From Halorientalis sp. LT38 (lineage in GTDB: Archaea; Halobacteriota; Halobacteria; Halobacteriales; Haloarculaceae): 64,000 bases of DNA. Position 1 is the first letter of the stretch, and every line of letters starts with the position of its first letter. Position numbers and translations under genes: made by a program. Where the stretch lies: positions 744,001 to 808,000 of the forward strand of contig NZ_JAYEZN010000001.1 of NCBI RefSeq assembly GCF_037031225.1, read 5' to 3'. Below are positions 8,658-17,288 of this stretch, piece by piece. Under the pieces are notes generated by a model. It was not told the DNA's origin and searched no databases. It was given only the letters and a program-made list of their open reading frames with translations.

Positions 8658-10358
8658 ATGCCCACCTGGCTGGCGAGTTACCAGGCGGCGCTGCTTCTCG
8701 CCGGCGCGCTCTCGGCGTTCCTCGCGTACTACACCTGGGTCAACCGGGACCGGATCGGCGCGCTGCCGCTCTGTGTCGCCATGGTCGGCGAACTCGGCTG
8801 GATCGGGGCACTTCTCGTGGGGACGCTCGCGCGCGCGACGCCGACGGCACTGCTCGCGAACCGGCTGATCGTGCCGGCGTCGAACCTGGTCGTCGTCGGC
8901 TTCTTCGTCTTCGTCCTCGAGTACACCGATCGCGAGGCGTGGATCCGGCCGCGGTACCTCCTCGCGCTCTCGGTCGTGCCGGTCGTCGCGACCGTTCTCT
9001 CCCTCACCAACCCGGTCCACGGCCTCTTCTTCGAGATCGGTGGGCTCGATCCGATGGGCCCGACCGGCTACGTCATCGATCCCGGACCGGCGTTCCTCGC
9101 GAACACGCTCTTCACCTACGCGCTGCTCGGGGTCGGAACCGTGATGCTCCTCGGCTTCGCGCTCGACGCGGCGGTGGCCTACCGCTACCAGACCGGCGCG
9201 ATTCTGGTCGCCGTCACAGTCCCCTGGGTCGGACACGTCCTCCGGACGGTCGGGCTGGTCCCCTCCGGCACGACGCCGATCGCCTTCGCCGTCACCGGGG
9301 CGGCGTTCGTCTGGGCCGTTCTCAGGGCGCGGTTCCTGGACCTCGCGCCCGTCGGCCGCCACCGCGTCATCGACGACCTCGGCGCCGGCGTGTTCACCCT
9401 CGACCGCGAGGGCCGACTCATCGACGTCAACCCGCAGGGGCGGCGCTTCCTCGACGTCGGCCCCGACGAGCGACTCGTCGGCGAACGCGTCGACGACGTC
9501 CTGACGGACTATCCCGAAGTCCTGGACCAGTACCTCGACATCGCCGGGTTCGAGGAGGACCTCGAGTTCGAGACGGCCTTCCAGGGCCGCGAGTACGCGG
9601 TCGAGGCGTTCCCCCTGACCGACGCGCGCGACCGCCACGTCGGACAGACGATCATCGTGAGGGACGTGACCGATCGCAAGCGCCGCGAGCGGGAACTGAA
9701 GCGCCAGAACGAGCGGCTCGAACGGTTCGCCAGCGTCGTCTCCCACGACCTGCGCAACCCGCTGAGCGTCATCGGCGGTCGCGTCGAGATCGCACGCGAG
9801 AGCGACGACGTGACCCCGCATCTCGACACCATCGCGGCAAACGCGGACCGCATGGAGGAGATCATCGAGGACGTCCTCTCGCTGACCCGGGACGACGACC
9901 TGCGCCGCGACCCCGTCTCGCTCGAAGCCGTCGCGGACGAGGCGTGGGAGCACGTCGACGCGGCCGACGCCACCCTCTCGGTGGTCGACGACGAGGTCCT
10001 CCAGGCCGACCGGTCCCGGCTGTCACAGGCCTTCGAGAACCTGTTCCGCAACGCCGTGGAACACGGCGGCCAGGACGTCACGGTCCGGGTCGGCACCTTC
10101 GAGGACGACCGGGCCAGCGGCGTCTTCGTCGCCGACGACGGGCCCGGCATCCCGACCGACGACCGCGAGCGCGTCTTCGAGGACGGGTTCTCCACTGGCG
10201 ATCGCGGCACCGGCCTGGGCCTCTCCGTCGTCGACGACGTGGCCGGCGGCCACGGCTGGGAGTTGCGAGTGACCGACTCCGCGTCCGGCGGTGCCAGGTT
10301 CGAGTTCGTCACCGACGAGCCGACGGTGACCGCCGTCACCGACGGGTCCGCCCAGTGA
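8658..10358 (+). CDS. Membrane sensor histidine kinase, paralogue of the gene at 2914
   Basis: A 566-residue kinase with the same architecture as the one at 2914: seven N-terminal hydrophobic helices (about residues 1-225), a PAS-like segment (LGAGVFTLDREGRLIDVNPQ), HisKA with phospho-acceptor His363 in VSHDLRNPLSV, and HATPase with FRNAVEHGG, VADDGPGIPTDDRERVFE and GTGLGLSVV. Cytoplasmic halves of the two are similar almost throughout, while the membrane sensor halves share the pattern but less sequence, suggesting duplication followed by sensor divergence. No neighbouring response regulator. Starts at the ATG at 8658. Confidence 0.92.
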   Translation: MPTWLASYQAALLLAGALSAFLAYYTWVNRDRIGALPLCVAMVGELGWIGALLVGTLARATPTALLANRLIVPASNLVVVGFFVFVLEYTDREAWIRPRYLLALSVVPVVATVLSLTNPVHGLFFEIGGLDPMGPTGYVIDPGPAFLANTLFTYALLGVGTVMLLGFALDAAVAYRYQTGAILVAVTVPWVGHVLRTVGLVPSGTTPIAFAVTGAAFVWAVLRARFLDLAPVGRHRVIDDLGAGVFTLDREGRLIDVNPQGRRFLDVGPDERLVGERVDDVLTDYPEVLDQYLDIAGFEEDLEFETAFQGREYAVEAFPLTDARDRHVGQTIIVRDVTDRKRRERELKRQNERLERFASVVSHDLRNPLSVIGGRVEIARESDDVTPHLDTIAANADRMEEIIEDVLSLTRDDDLRRDPVSLEAVADEAWEHVDAADATLSVVDDEVLQADRSRLSQAFENLFRNAVEHGGQDVTVRVGTFEDDRASGVFVADDGPGIPTDDRERVFEDGFSTGDRGTGLGLSVVDDVAGGHGWELRVTDSASGGARFEFVTDEPTVTAVTDGSAQ

Positions 10359-10397
10359 CCGCCCTCGGGTAACCCCGCCCAGCCGACCGGGACGCGA

Positions 10398-11099
10398 TCA
10401 GTCGAGCACGTCGTCCGGATCGACCGACGGGACCGACCCGTCCTCGCCGACCGCCAGCGTGGGCGACTCGTCGCTCCCGGGCAGCAACACCCGCGCGCCG
10501 ACGGAGATGGGTGCGAACACGCCCGCGACGAGCGTCCCGGGATTCGCCAGTGGGGCGCGAACCGCGACGGCGTCCCCGTCGGTCAGCCCGTGCTCGTCGA
10601 CGACTCGCTCGGTCGCCGCCACGAGGTCGGCGTGGCTGTACGTCCCGCGATCGGTCACGAGCGCCGGCTGCTCGGGTGACACGGTACCGGGCGGCATCGT
10701 CGGATTCTCGCTCCAGCTATCCCGTTCGAAGTGAATCACGTCGGCGTCCGCCGGCTTCTCGCCGTAGGCGACCCGTTTCGTCCCCGGCTCGACAGTCAGG
10801 TCCGCGATCGTCTCGGCGGGCGCGACGACCAGTCGGGCGTCGAGGTCCTCGGGGAGCCCGACCCGCACCGGTGCACCGAGCGAGGCGCCGCCGAACACGG
10901 ACAGCAGCGCCTGCGGTACCGGATCGGCGGCCACGGCGACCCCGCGACCGGGACCGACGCCGTGGTACCGGAACAGGCTCGCCGCCTTCCAGGCGTCCGT
11001 GCAGAACTTGTGGGCGGTGTAGGGCTGGGAGCCCGACCCGTCGACCAGCGGCTCCTTCACCCGGCGCTCGCGCGCGACGAGGTCGCCAATGACGTCCAT
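10398..11099 (-). CDS. ANL-fold (acyl-CoA synthetase-like) protein lacking the ATP loop
   Basis: A 233-residue protein that resembles only the N-terminal part of AMP-forming ligases. Residues 25-80 (YTAHKFCTDAWKAASLFRYH then GVGPGRGVAVAAD) match subdomain A; residues 140-210 (YSHADLVAATERVVDEHGL then APLANPGTLVAGVFAP) match subdomain B. Where ligases have the TSGTTGxPKG phosphate loop this protein has only PALVTDRGTYSH, and the adenylate motif, hinge and C-terminal catalytic domain are absent. It is therefore unlikely to adenylate anything. A GACTTAACC element about 30 bases upstream is a reasonable TATA box. Role unknown; possibly a non-catalytic binding or partner subunit. Confidence 0.7.
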   Translation of the reverse strand: MDVIGDLVARERRVKEPLVDGSGSQPYTAHKFCTDAWKAASLFRYHGVGPGRGVAVAADPVPQALLSVFGGASLGAPVRVGLPEDLDARLVVAPAETIADLTVEPGTKRVAYGEKPADADVIHFERDSWSENPTMPPGTVSPEQPALVTDRGTYSHADLVAATERVVDEHGLTDGDAVAVRAPLANPGTLVAGVFAPISVGARVLLPGSDESPTLAVGEDGSVPSVDPDDVLD

Positions 11100-11228
11100 A
11101 CCGGCGCTACCGGCCGGGGACGGTTAAGTCGTCTGCCCCGCGGAGAATCGGCGCGAGGTCGCCAAGGGGGGAAGGTGGGGTTCCGCAATAACGATCCGAT
11201 GACCGATACCGACCCCGCGCCACCGAGA

Positions 11229-11270
11229 CATAATTTTTTCATAATATTAAGTTTAATCCAAGCGGAATTA
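11229..11270. other. AT-rich island between dnaJ and the ANL-like gene
   Basis: About 40 bases of A/T-dominated sequence (including ATAATTTTTTCATAATATTA) in a region otherwise near 70 percent GC. It lies downstream of dnaJ and more than 120 bases upstream of the next start. I see no hairpin strong enough to call a terminator. It could be a distal promoter, a regulator-binding region or a small RNA promoter. Confidence 0.5.
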
Positions 11271-11322
11271 TCCGGGCGCCAGATTACGCCGAGACTCCAG
11301 GGGACGGGGCCGAGCGTGCGAC

Positions 11323-12474
11323 TCAGAAGCTGTTCTTGAGCCGCTCGAAGAAGCCCTGATCGACGTCGACCTCCTCGCCCCCGGCCTCGGCGAACGCTTC
11401 GAGGGCTTCGCGCTGCTCGGCGTTGATGCTCTCGGGCGTAACGACGCGGACGCGGACGAACAGGTCGCCGTTCCCGCGCCCGCGGAGTTTGGGCATCCCC
11501 TTCCCGTCGAGGCGGAACACCTCGCCGCTCTGGGTGTGCTGGGGAATCTCCAGTTCGACCGACCCGTCGAGCGTCGACACCTCGACCGAGTCGCCGAAGA
11601 CGGCCTGCGGGAAGGAGACGGCGTACTCGTGGTAGAGGTCTTCGCCCTCGCGGTCGAACTCGGGGTGGTCCTCGATGGTGACCTCGATCAGCAGGTCGCC
11701 GCTCGGGCCCGCGCCCTCGCCCGGCGCGCCTTCGCCCTCCATCCGGAGGGTCTGGCCGTCCCGGATCCCCGGCGGCACCTCCACCGACAGGGTCACCTCC
11801 TCGCGGACCTGCCCCTTCCCGCGACAGGTATCGCAGGTGTCGCTGTAGAGCGTTCCCTCGCCCTCGCAGCGCCGGCAGGTCGTCGTCTGCTGCACTCGCC
11901 CCATCGGCGTCTGCTGGACGCGGGTGACCTGCCCGCGGCCCTCACACTCCGGACAGGTGCGCGAGTCGCTGTCTGGCGGGTGGCCGTCCCCGTGACAGTC
12001 CGGACAGTTCTCGGGCCTGGTGATGACGAGCTGTTTCTCGACGCCGCTCGCGGCCTCCTCCAGCGTGATCGACAGTTCGGTCCGGAGGTCGGTCCCCTGC
12101 CGGGCGCCGCCCCGTCCGCCACCGCCGCCGAAGAACTGCTCGAAGATGTCGCCCATGTCGCCGAACGGACCGCCCTGCCCGAACGGATCACCGCCCGCGC
12201 CGCGCTGGCCGCGTGCGCCGGCCCCGCCGTCGAAGCCGCCCTGTTTCTGGGCCTGCTCGAAGCGGTCGTGGCCGAGCTGGTCGTAGGCGCGTCGCTTCTC
12301 GTCGTCGGTCAGCACCTCCTTTGCCGTCTTGACCTTCTTGAACTTCTCTTCGGCGTTGGGATCGTCGCTGACGTCGGGGTGATACTCCCGTGCCTTCTCC
12401 CGATAGGCCTGCTTGATCTCGTCTTCGTCGGCGTCCCGGGAGACACCGAGTGCGTCGTAGAAGTCCTCGCTCAT
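11323..12474 (-). CDS. dnaJ: Chaperone DnaJ (Hsp40)
   Basis: Co-chaperone that stimulates DnaK ATP hydrolysis and delivers unfolded clients. The 383 residues show the J domain with HPD (YREKAREYHPDVS), a Gly/Phe-rich linker (GGFDGGAGARGQRG), four CxxCxGxG-type zinc repeats beginning CPDCHGDGH, CPECEGRGQ, CRRCEGEGT and CDTCRGKGQ, and the C-terminal substrate-binding sandwich. I start at ATG 12474 (MSEDFYDALGVSRDA), not the upstream in-frame ATG at 12504. In this genome dnaJ is separated from dnaK by an enoyl-CoA hydratase gene and a gene remnant rather than sitting directly behind it. Confidence 0.97.
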   Translation of the reverse strand: MSEDFYDALGVSRDADEDEIKQAYREKAREYHPDVSDDPNAEEKFKKVKTAKEVLTDDEKRRAYDQLGHDRFEQAQKQGGFDGGAGARGQRGAGGDPFGQGGPFGDMGDIFEQFFGGGGGRGGARQGTDLRTELSITLEEAASGVEKQLVITRPENCPDCHGDGHPPDSDSRTCPECEGRGQVTRVQQTPMGRVQQTTTCRRCEGEGTLYSDTCDTCRGKGQVREEVTLSVEVPPGIRDGQTLRMEGEGAPGEGAGPSGDLLIEVTIEDHPEFDREGEDLYHEYAVSFPQAVFGDSVEVSTLDGSVELEIPQHTQSGEVFRLDGKGMPKLRGRGNGDLFVRVRVVTPESINAEQREALEAFAEAGGEEVDVDQGFFERLKNSF

Positions 12475-12535
12475 TCGTTGTGCCACCCTACTCGGTTGAG
12501 CCACTTGAAAAGAACGGGTCCGGGAGCCCGCACGG

Positions 12536-12790
12536 TCACGACTGCAGATCCGCGTCGGCGACGAGCACGGCCGCCACCCCCAACACCCCGACCGCGGCGA
12601 GCGACGGCGAGACCGCCCCCAGCAGCGGCGTCTCCCGGAGCACCCGCGAAACCGGCAGCCCCAGCCACTGGGCAGTCAGGACGAAGACGCTGCCCCCACC
12701 GACCAGCGCGATCGTCCCGCAGTACACGAGCCACTTCGCGGTCGCCACTACCCGGACACTCGCCCGTACCATCATCCCCCGTCCGTCCAT
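12536..12790 (-). CDS. Small two-helix membrane protein, unknown function
   Basis: About 84 residues with two hydrophobic stretches, roughly residues 17-39 (WLVYCGTIALVGGGSVFVL) and 56-78 (LLGAVSPSLAAVGVLGVAAV). Upstream of dnaJ and in the same direction, 61 bases away. I chose ATG 12790 (MDGRGMMVRAS); 12814 and 12775 are alternatives. An A/T-rich element at about 12811-12825 is a plausible promoter. Family not recognised. Confidence 0.6.
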   Translation of the reverse strand: MDGRGMMVRASVRVVATAKWLVYCGTIALVGGGSVFVLTAQWLGLPVSRVLRETPLLGAVSPSLAAVGVLGVAAVLVADADLQS

Positions 12791-13035
12791 CGTTTCAGGA
12801 GTGGTTCCTGACAACGAAAAATGTTCTCCTGTATATGCGTGTCCAGTTATTACCGGCCCGGTACCGATCGACCGGACTGGGAACCCCGCGTCCGAGTCAC
12901 AAAGCTCCCGCTGGTCGCCTTCTCAAACACCGGAACTCGTGGATCCTGCGCCCGCGAGAAGTTCGCTCACGCTCGTTTCCTGTCTCACCGCGAGAGCTAC
13001 GCGCTCCCGATCCGCAGGGACGGCGGCTCTCGTTA

Positions 13036-13286
13036 CGCGTCGTCGTTCAGCACCGAGGACCTCGCGACAGTTTGGGAGATCACCGGGCAGGCTCGGCGAG
13101 ACGCTCACATCGGCAACTGGAAGTCGGCCTGGGAACGCGAACTCGCCGAGGACGACTACGTCACCGGCGTCATCGTCGACGGAGTCCGCCCAGCCGTCGA
13201 GGCCCTCCAGGCCGACACCCCCAGCCGAAGAGATCGCCCGCCCCGTCCTGGGCACCGGTGCCGACTGCGAGCACCTGCTCACCTGA
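13036..13286 (+). pseudogene. Frameshifted 5'-truncated gene remnant
   Basis: In one frame the sequence reads as ordinary haloarchaeal coding (EDLATVWEITGQARRDAHIG, then WKSAWERELAEDDYVTGVIV) up to a run of five C at 13218-13222. Beyond it, sensible coding (AEEIARPVLGTGADCEHLLT, then stop at 13284-13286) continues only in the next frame. Deleting one C restores a continuous reading ...EALQADTPAEEIARPV.... No start codon exists upstream in frame, and the 80 bases before it resemble the GC-rich hairpin repeats seen in convergent gaps. So this is the 3' part of a lost gene, or less likely a sequencing error in a longer gene. Family not recognised. The remaining bases of the 612-base gap (12791-13402) show nothing else I can support. 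Confidence 0.5.
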
Positions 13287-13402
13287 AACCGGCCGTACAC
13301 CGACCTCGCCCGCACCAGTCCTCCCGCGTCTGCCCCGTCGTCTCCCTCAGCGCGCCAGAGCCACGCAAACCTCTATGATCCACCCCTCTGTATCCCGGGT
13401 GA

Positions 13403-14191
13403 ATGGCCTCGTACGAGACCTTACGCGTAGACCGCGACGACGGCATCGCCACCGTCACGCTCGACACCAACGCCGACCGCAACGGCGTCACCATGAAGTT
13501 GACCGACGATCTCGTCTCCCTCGCCGCCGCCGTCGGCGAGGACCCCGATGTGCGCTGTCTCGTCCTCACCCACGAGGGCCCGTTCTTCAGCGTCGGCGCG
13601 GACCTCTCGGAGTTCGCCGGCGACGCCAGCGACGCCACCTACCTCCGGGAGATCGCCGGCCGCCTCCACGAGGCCATCGTCCAGTTCCACCAGGCGGAGG
13701 TGCCTATCCTCGGCGCCATCGACGGCATCGCCGCCGGGTCCGGATTCAGCATGGCCGTCCTCCCCGACATCGTCCTGCTTTCCGAGGACGCCCGTCTCGA
13801 GTACGCCTATCCCCGCATCGGCCTAAGCGGTGACGGCGGCGCGACGTACTTCCTGCCCCGACTCCTCGGCCTCCGGAAAGCCCAGGAGATCGTCCTGCTC
13901 GACGAACCCATCGACCCCGACGACGCCCTCGAGATGGGGCTGGCCACAGACGTCGTTCCCACCGACGAGTTCGCTGCGCGACGCGACGAACTCGCCCGCA
14001 GCCTGGCGGCCGGCCCCACCGAAGCCCTCGGGAAGAACAAACGCCTCATGGCCGAGAGCTTCGACACCAGCCTCGAATCACAGCTCGCCGCAGAGACCGA
14101 GGCCCTCGCCGACGTCGCCAAAACCGACGACTTCGCCCGCGGCTACGCCGCGTTCTTCGAGGACGACGACCCCGAATTCACCGGCCAGTAG
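13403..14191 (+). CDS. Enoyl-CoA hydratase/isomerase family protein
   Basis: Crotonase-fold enzyme of 262 residues acting on acyl-CoA thioesters, most likely hydrating enoyl-CoA in beta-oxidation. The oxyanion-hole segments are visible: GPFFSVGADLSEFA and AIDGIAAGSGFSMAVLPDIV, followed by the region SGDGGATYFLPRLLG where hydratases carry the catalytic glutamate. That second position reads SGDGG rather than the usual EGG or PGG, so an isomerase or other crotonase reaction is possible. It sits between dnaJ and dnaK on the opposite strand. A second, more canonical homologue is at 42510. Confidence 0.88.
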   Translation: MASYETLRVDRDDGIATVTLDTNADRNGVTMKLTDDLVSLAAAVGEDPDVRCLVLTHEGPFFSVGADLSEFAGDASDATYLREIAGRLHEAIVQFHQAEVPILGAIDGIAAGSGFSMAVLPDIVLLSEDARLEYAYPRIGLSGDGGATYFLPRLLGLRKAQEIVLLDEPIDPDDALEMGLATDVVPTDEFAARRDELARSLAAGPTEALGKNKRLMAESFDTSLESQLAAETEALADVAKTDDFARGYAAFFEDDDPEFTGQ

Positions 14192-14369
14192 CCCGCTCGC
14201 CCGGGCGGTGGCTGCCCGTAGCGACGTCTGGTCGCCGTTCCGAAACTCGAGACGCTCGCTTTCCGAGACCCCGCGGCGACCGAGTCGCGGCGAGCCCTCG
14301 GTCGGTGTCGCCGCCCGAAGACGCCGTCAGCGAACCGCTCTAACGAGCAGACGCGACCGCCTCTTCGCG

Positions 14370-16310
14370 TTACTCGTCGTCGCCCTCGTCGACGTCCTCG
14401 AAGTCGGCGTCGACGTACTCCTCGTCGCCGCCCTCCGCACCCGGACCGGCACCGCCCGGCCCCGGACCGGCTCCCGCACCGGGACCTGCGCCCGCAGCGC
14501 CGGCACCGCCGGCACCCGCGCCGCCCGCGGCCTGCTGGGCCTGCTGCTGGTACATCTGCTTGCCGATCTCCTGGAGTTCCTCAGAGAGGCTCTCCGTCGC
14601 CGACTGGAGGGCGTCCGACGCCGTCTCCAGTTCCTCGCTGTCGACGTTCTCGTACTCCGCGAGCGCTTCCTGCACGCGGTCGATCTCCGCTTCGATGTCG
14701 CTCTTGAGGTCGTCGTCGACCTCCTCCTCGTTCTCCTCGAGGAGCTTCTCCGCGCGCTGGATCGCGGACTCGGCCTCGTTGCGCGCCTCGACGAAGTCCC
14801 GGCGCTTCTGGTCTTCCTCGGCGTGTTCCTCGGCCTCCTGCTGCATCTCCTCGATCTGGTCGTCGCTGAGGCCCGCGCCACCCTCGATGGTGATCGACTC
14901 GGCGTTGCCCGAGCCCTTGTCTTCTGCCTCGACGTTGACGATCCCGTTCTCGTCGATGTTGAAGCCGACCTCGATCTGGGGCGTCCCGGCCGGCGCCGGC
15001 GGGATGCCGGTCAGCTGGAACTCACCGAGGAGTTCGTTCTCCTCGGCCATCTCGCGCTCGCCCTGGAACACCCGGACCTGCACGGAGGTCTGGTTGTCCG
15101 CGGCGGTCGTGAAGATCTTCGACTCCTCGGTCGGGATGGTGGTGTTCTTCTCGATCAGGCGCTCGAAGAGGCCGCCCTTGACCTCGATGCCGAGCGAGAG
15201 GGGCGTCACGTCCAGCAGGACGATGTCGTCCACGTCGCCCGAGAGGACGCCGCCCTGGATGGCCGCACCGAGCGCGACGGCCTCGTCTGGGTTGACGTTC
15301 TTCTTGGGCTCCTGCCCGGTCAGCTCCTCGACCTTCTCCTGAATCTGGGGCATCCGCGTCGAGCCACCGACCAGCAGGACCTCGTCGATGTCCGACTGGC
15401 TGTAGCCGGCGTCCTCGAGGGCCTGCTCCGTCGGCCCGACCGTCCGCTCGACCAGGTCCTCGGTCAGGGACTCGAACTTCGCGCGCGTGATCTTCTGTTC
15501 GAGGTCCTTCGGACCGTCGTCGTCGGCCGCGATGAAGGGCAGGTTGACGGTCGTCTCCTTCCGACTGGAGAGTTCGATCTTGGCCTCCTCCGCCGCCTCG
15601 GTCAGCCGCTGGAGGGCCTGCCGGTCGTCGCGCAGGTCGATGCCGTGTTCGGACTCGAACTCGTCGGCCAGATAGTCGATGATGGCCCCGTCCCAGTCGT
15701 CACCCCCGAGGTCGTTATCGCCGTTGGTCGCGACGACCTCGTAGACGCCGCCGCCGAGATCGAGGAGAGAGACGTCGAAGGTGCCGCCGCCCAGGTCGTA
15801 GACGAGAACCGTCTGGTCGGACTCGTCGTCGAGCCCGTAGGCCATCGACGCGGCGGTCGGCTCGTTGATGATGCGCTCGACCTCGAAGCCGGCGATCTCG
15901 CCGGCGTCCTTGGTCGCCTGGCGCTGGCGGTCGCTGAAGTAGGCCGGGACCGTGATGACGGCCTTCTCGATCTCGTCGCCCAGGTACTCCTCGGCGTCGC
16001 GTTTGATCTTCTGGAGGATCATCGCCGAGACCTGCTCGGGCGTGTAGTCCTCGCCGTCCATCTCGACGGTGTAGCCGTCTTCGCCCATGTGGCGCTTGAT
16101 GGACTGGATCGTGTTCTCGGGGTTCTGGACGGCCTGGTTCTTCGCCGGCTTCCCGACGAGTTGCTCGCCGTCCTCGGTGAACGCCACCATCGACGGCGTC
16201 GTCCGCTCGCCCTCGCTGTTGACGATGATTTCCGGGTCGCCCCCCTCCATCACCGCGAAGGCGCTGTTGGTGGTACCGAGGTCGATACCGAGAATCTTGT
16301 TGCTCGCCAT
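14370..16310 (-). CDS. dnaK: Chaperone DnaK (Hsp70)
   Basis: ATP-driven chaperone of 646 residues. The N-terminal ATPase begins [20 protein letters not shown] and contains [14 protein letters not shown] and [12 protein letters not shown]. The substrate-binding domain carries [12 protein letters not shown] and the helical lid follows. The C-terminus is Gly/Ala/Pro-rich and acidic, ending [14 protein letters not shown], comparable to bacterial-type DnaK acquired by haloarchaea. Start at ATG 16310, preceded by a Shine-Dalgarno-like AGGTGGG at six bases and by ACTTTTAACC about 35 bases upstream as a TATA box, so the message has a short leader. grpE lies upstream in the same direction across a 161-base gap with its own promoter. 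Confidence 0.98.
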   Translation of the reverse strand: MASNKILGIDLGTTNSAFAVMEGGDPEIIVNSEGERTTPSMVAFTEDGEQLVGKPAKNQAVQNPENTIQSIKRHMGEDGYTVEMDGEDYTPEQVSAMILQKIKRDAEEYLGDEIEKAVITVPAYFSDRQRQATKDAGEIAGFEVERIINEPTAASMAYGLDDESDQTVLVYDLGGGTFDVSLLDLGGGVYEVVATNGDNDLGGDDWDGAIIDYLADEFESEHGIDLRDDRQALQRLTEAAEEAKIELSSRKETTVNLPFIAADDDGPKDLEQKITRAKFESLTEDLVERTVGPTEQALEDAGYSQSDIDEVLLVGGSTRMPQIQEKVEELTGQEPKKNVNPDEAVALGAAIQGGVLSGDVDDIVLLDVTPLSLGIEVKGGLFERLIEKNTTIPTEESKIFTTAADNQTSVQVRVFQGEREMAEENELLGEFQLTGIPPAPAGTPQIEVGFNIDENGIVNVEAEDKGSGNAESITIEGGAGLSDDQIEEMQQEAEEHAEEDQKRRDFVEARNEAESAIQRAEKLLEENEEEVDDDLKSDIEAEIDRVQEALAEYENVDSEELETASDALQSATESLSEELQEIGKQMYQQQAQQAAGGAGAGGAGAAGAGPGAGAGPGPGGAGPGAEGGDEEYVDADFEDVDEGDDE

Positions 16311-16316
16311 GTTGTT

Positions 16317-16323
16317 CCCACCT
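16317..16323 (-). promoter_or_regulatory. Shine-Dalgarno-like site of dnaK
   Basis: AGGTGGG on the minus strand, six bases before the dnaK ATG. Noteworthy because most starts in this window look leaderless. It also supports ATG 16310 over the longer frame. Confidence 0.55.
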
Positions 16324-16471
16324 ACCGGTCTGAATCGGTTAAAAGTTGCTAGATCCCAGAGCCCACAGACCGACCGATCCCCGCGCGAGCGGCGTTCTGG
16401 CGGGCGACCAGCGACCGCCACCGGGAATCTTTTACCGTCGCGCTATCCGACCGGTCGTCGGCTCCGGCGGG

Positions 16472-17221
16472 CTACTCCTCGCTGACGGTGACCTGGGCCG
16501 TGCGGATGACTTTCTCGCCCATCTCGTAGCCCGGTCGGTGGACCTCCGCGATCGTCCCCGCCGGCTGGTCGGACTCGACCCGTAGCAGGACCTCGTGACG
16601 CTGGGGGTCGACCTCCTCGCCCGGCTCGGGATCGATCTCGGCGACGTTCTCGCGTTCGAGTTCCTCGTCGAACTGCCGCAACGTCGCCTCGATCCCGTCG
16701 CGGATGTCGGCGCCCTCGTCCTGGTCGAGGGCCCGTGCCAGGTTGTCGCGCACGTCGAGCAGCCGCTCGACCAGGTCCTCGGTGGCCCGCTGTTTCTCCT
16801 CCTCGCGCCGTTTCTTCATCCGCTTCTTGTAGTTCTGGAAGTCCGCCTTCGTCCGCGCGAGCTTCGACTCCAGTTCGTCGGTCTCCGCCTCGCGCTCCTC
16901 GAGGTCGGTCTCCAACTCGTCGACGCGCATCCGGAGCGAGGCGATCTCGTTCGCCAGTTGCTCCGGGTCCGTGGACTCGACGCGTTCGAGCAGGTCTCCG
17001 CCGGCCTCGAAGGCCTCACCGTCGTCGGTGGCCCCCTCGCTCCCGTCATCGCCGTCCTCGGCGTCGCCGTCGCCAGCGTCCTCGGCCGCCTCGTCGAGGG
17101 GTTCCCACTCGTCGGCGGCGGTGCCGTCGGCTGACGCCTCGTCTGCGGTCCGTCCGTCGGCCGCGTCGTCGGCGCCCGGCTCGTCGGCGTCGTCCGTTCC
17201 AGAGGCGTCCTGCTCGCTCAT
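16472..17221 (-). CDS. grpE: Nucleotide exchange factor GrpE
   Basis: Releases ADP from DnaK. The 249 residues comprise a very acidic disordered N-terminus of about 85 residues, a long coiled coil (VDELETDLEEREAETDELES), the motif TKADFQNYKKRMKKRREEE that marks the GrpE helix, and the C-terminal beta domain (DPQRHEVLLRVES, HRPGYEMGEKVIRTAQVTVS). A CTTTTACCC element about 27 bases before ATG 17221 implies a leaderless message. First of the grpE-dnaK pair. Confidence 0.96.
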   Translation of the reverse strand: MSEQDASGTDDADEPGADDAADGRTADEASADGTAADEWEPLDEAAEDAGDGDAEDGDDGSEGATDDGEAFEAGGDLLERVESTDPEQLANEIASLRMRVDELETDLEEREAETDELESKLARTKADFQNYKKRMKKRREEEKQRATEDLVERLLDVRDNLARALDQDEGADIRDGIEATLRQFDEELERENVAEIDPEPGEEVDPQRHEVLLRVESDQPAGTIAEVHRPGYEMGEKVIRTAQVTVSEE

Positions 17222-17288
17222 GGTCGGACAGTGCCGGGCGAGGGGTAAAAGGGTTCAGAAATCGGTCGTCGGCGCGGCGACCGGGGGT

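Noticed and set aside
11057-11242. A 61-residue ORF starting in the AT-rich island
   Set aside because: Starts promisingly (MKKLCLGGAG), but the remainder is Arg/Pro-rich and overlaps the ANL-like gene start on the same strand out of frame.
12821-13378. A 185-residue plus-strand ORF ahead of the enoyl-CoA hydratase gene
   Set aside because: Only part of it is coding-like; the start region and the last 50 residues are not. Explained better as a frameshifted remnant (13036-13286).
14192-14369. Convergent gap between enoyl-CoA hydratase and dnaK as another hairpin array
   Set aside because: Only one short palindrome (CGCCCGGGCG) and scattered imperfect pairs; nothing comparable to the three arrays reported.
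13830-16352. An 840-residue open frame antisense to dnaK
   Set aside because: Exact antisense shadow of dnaK; Leu/Asp/Val/Arg composition typical of the complementary frame.
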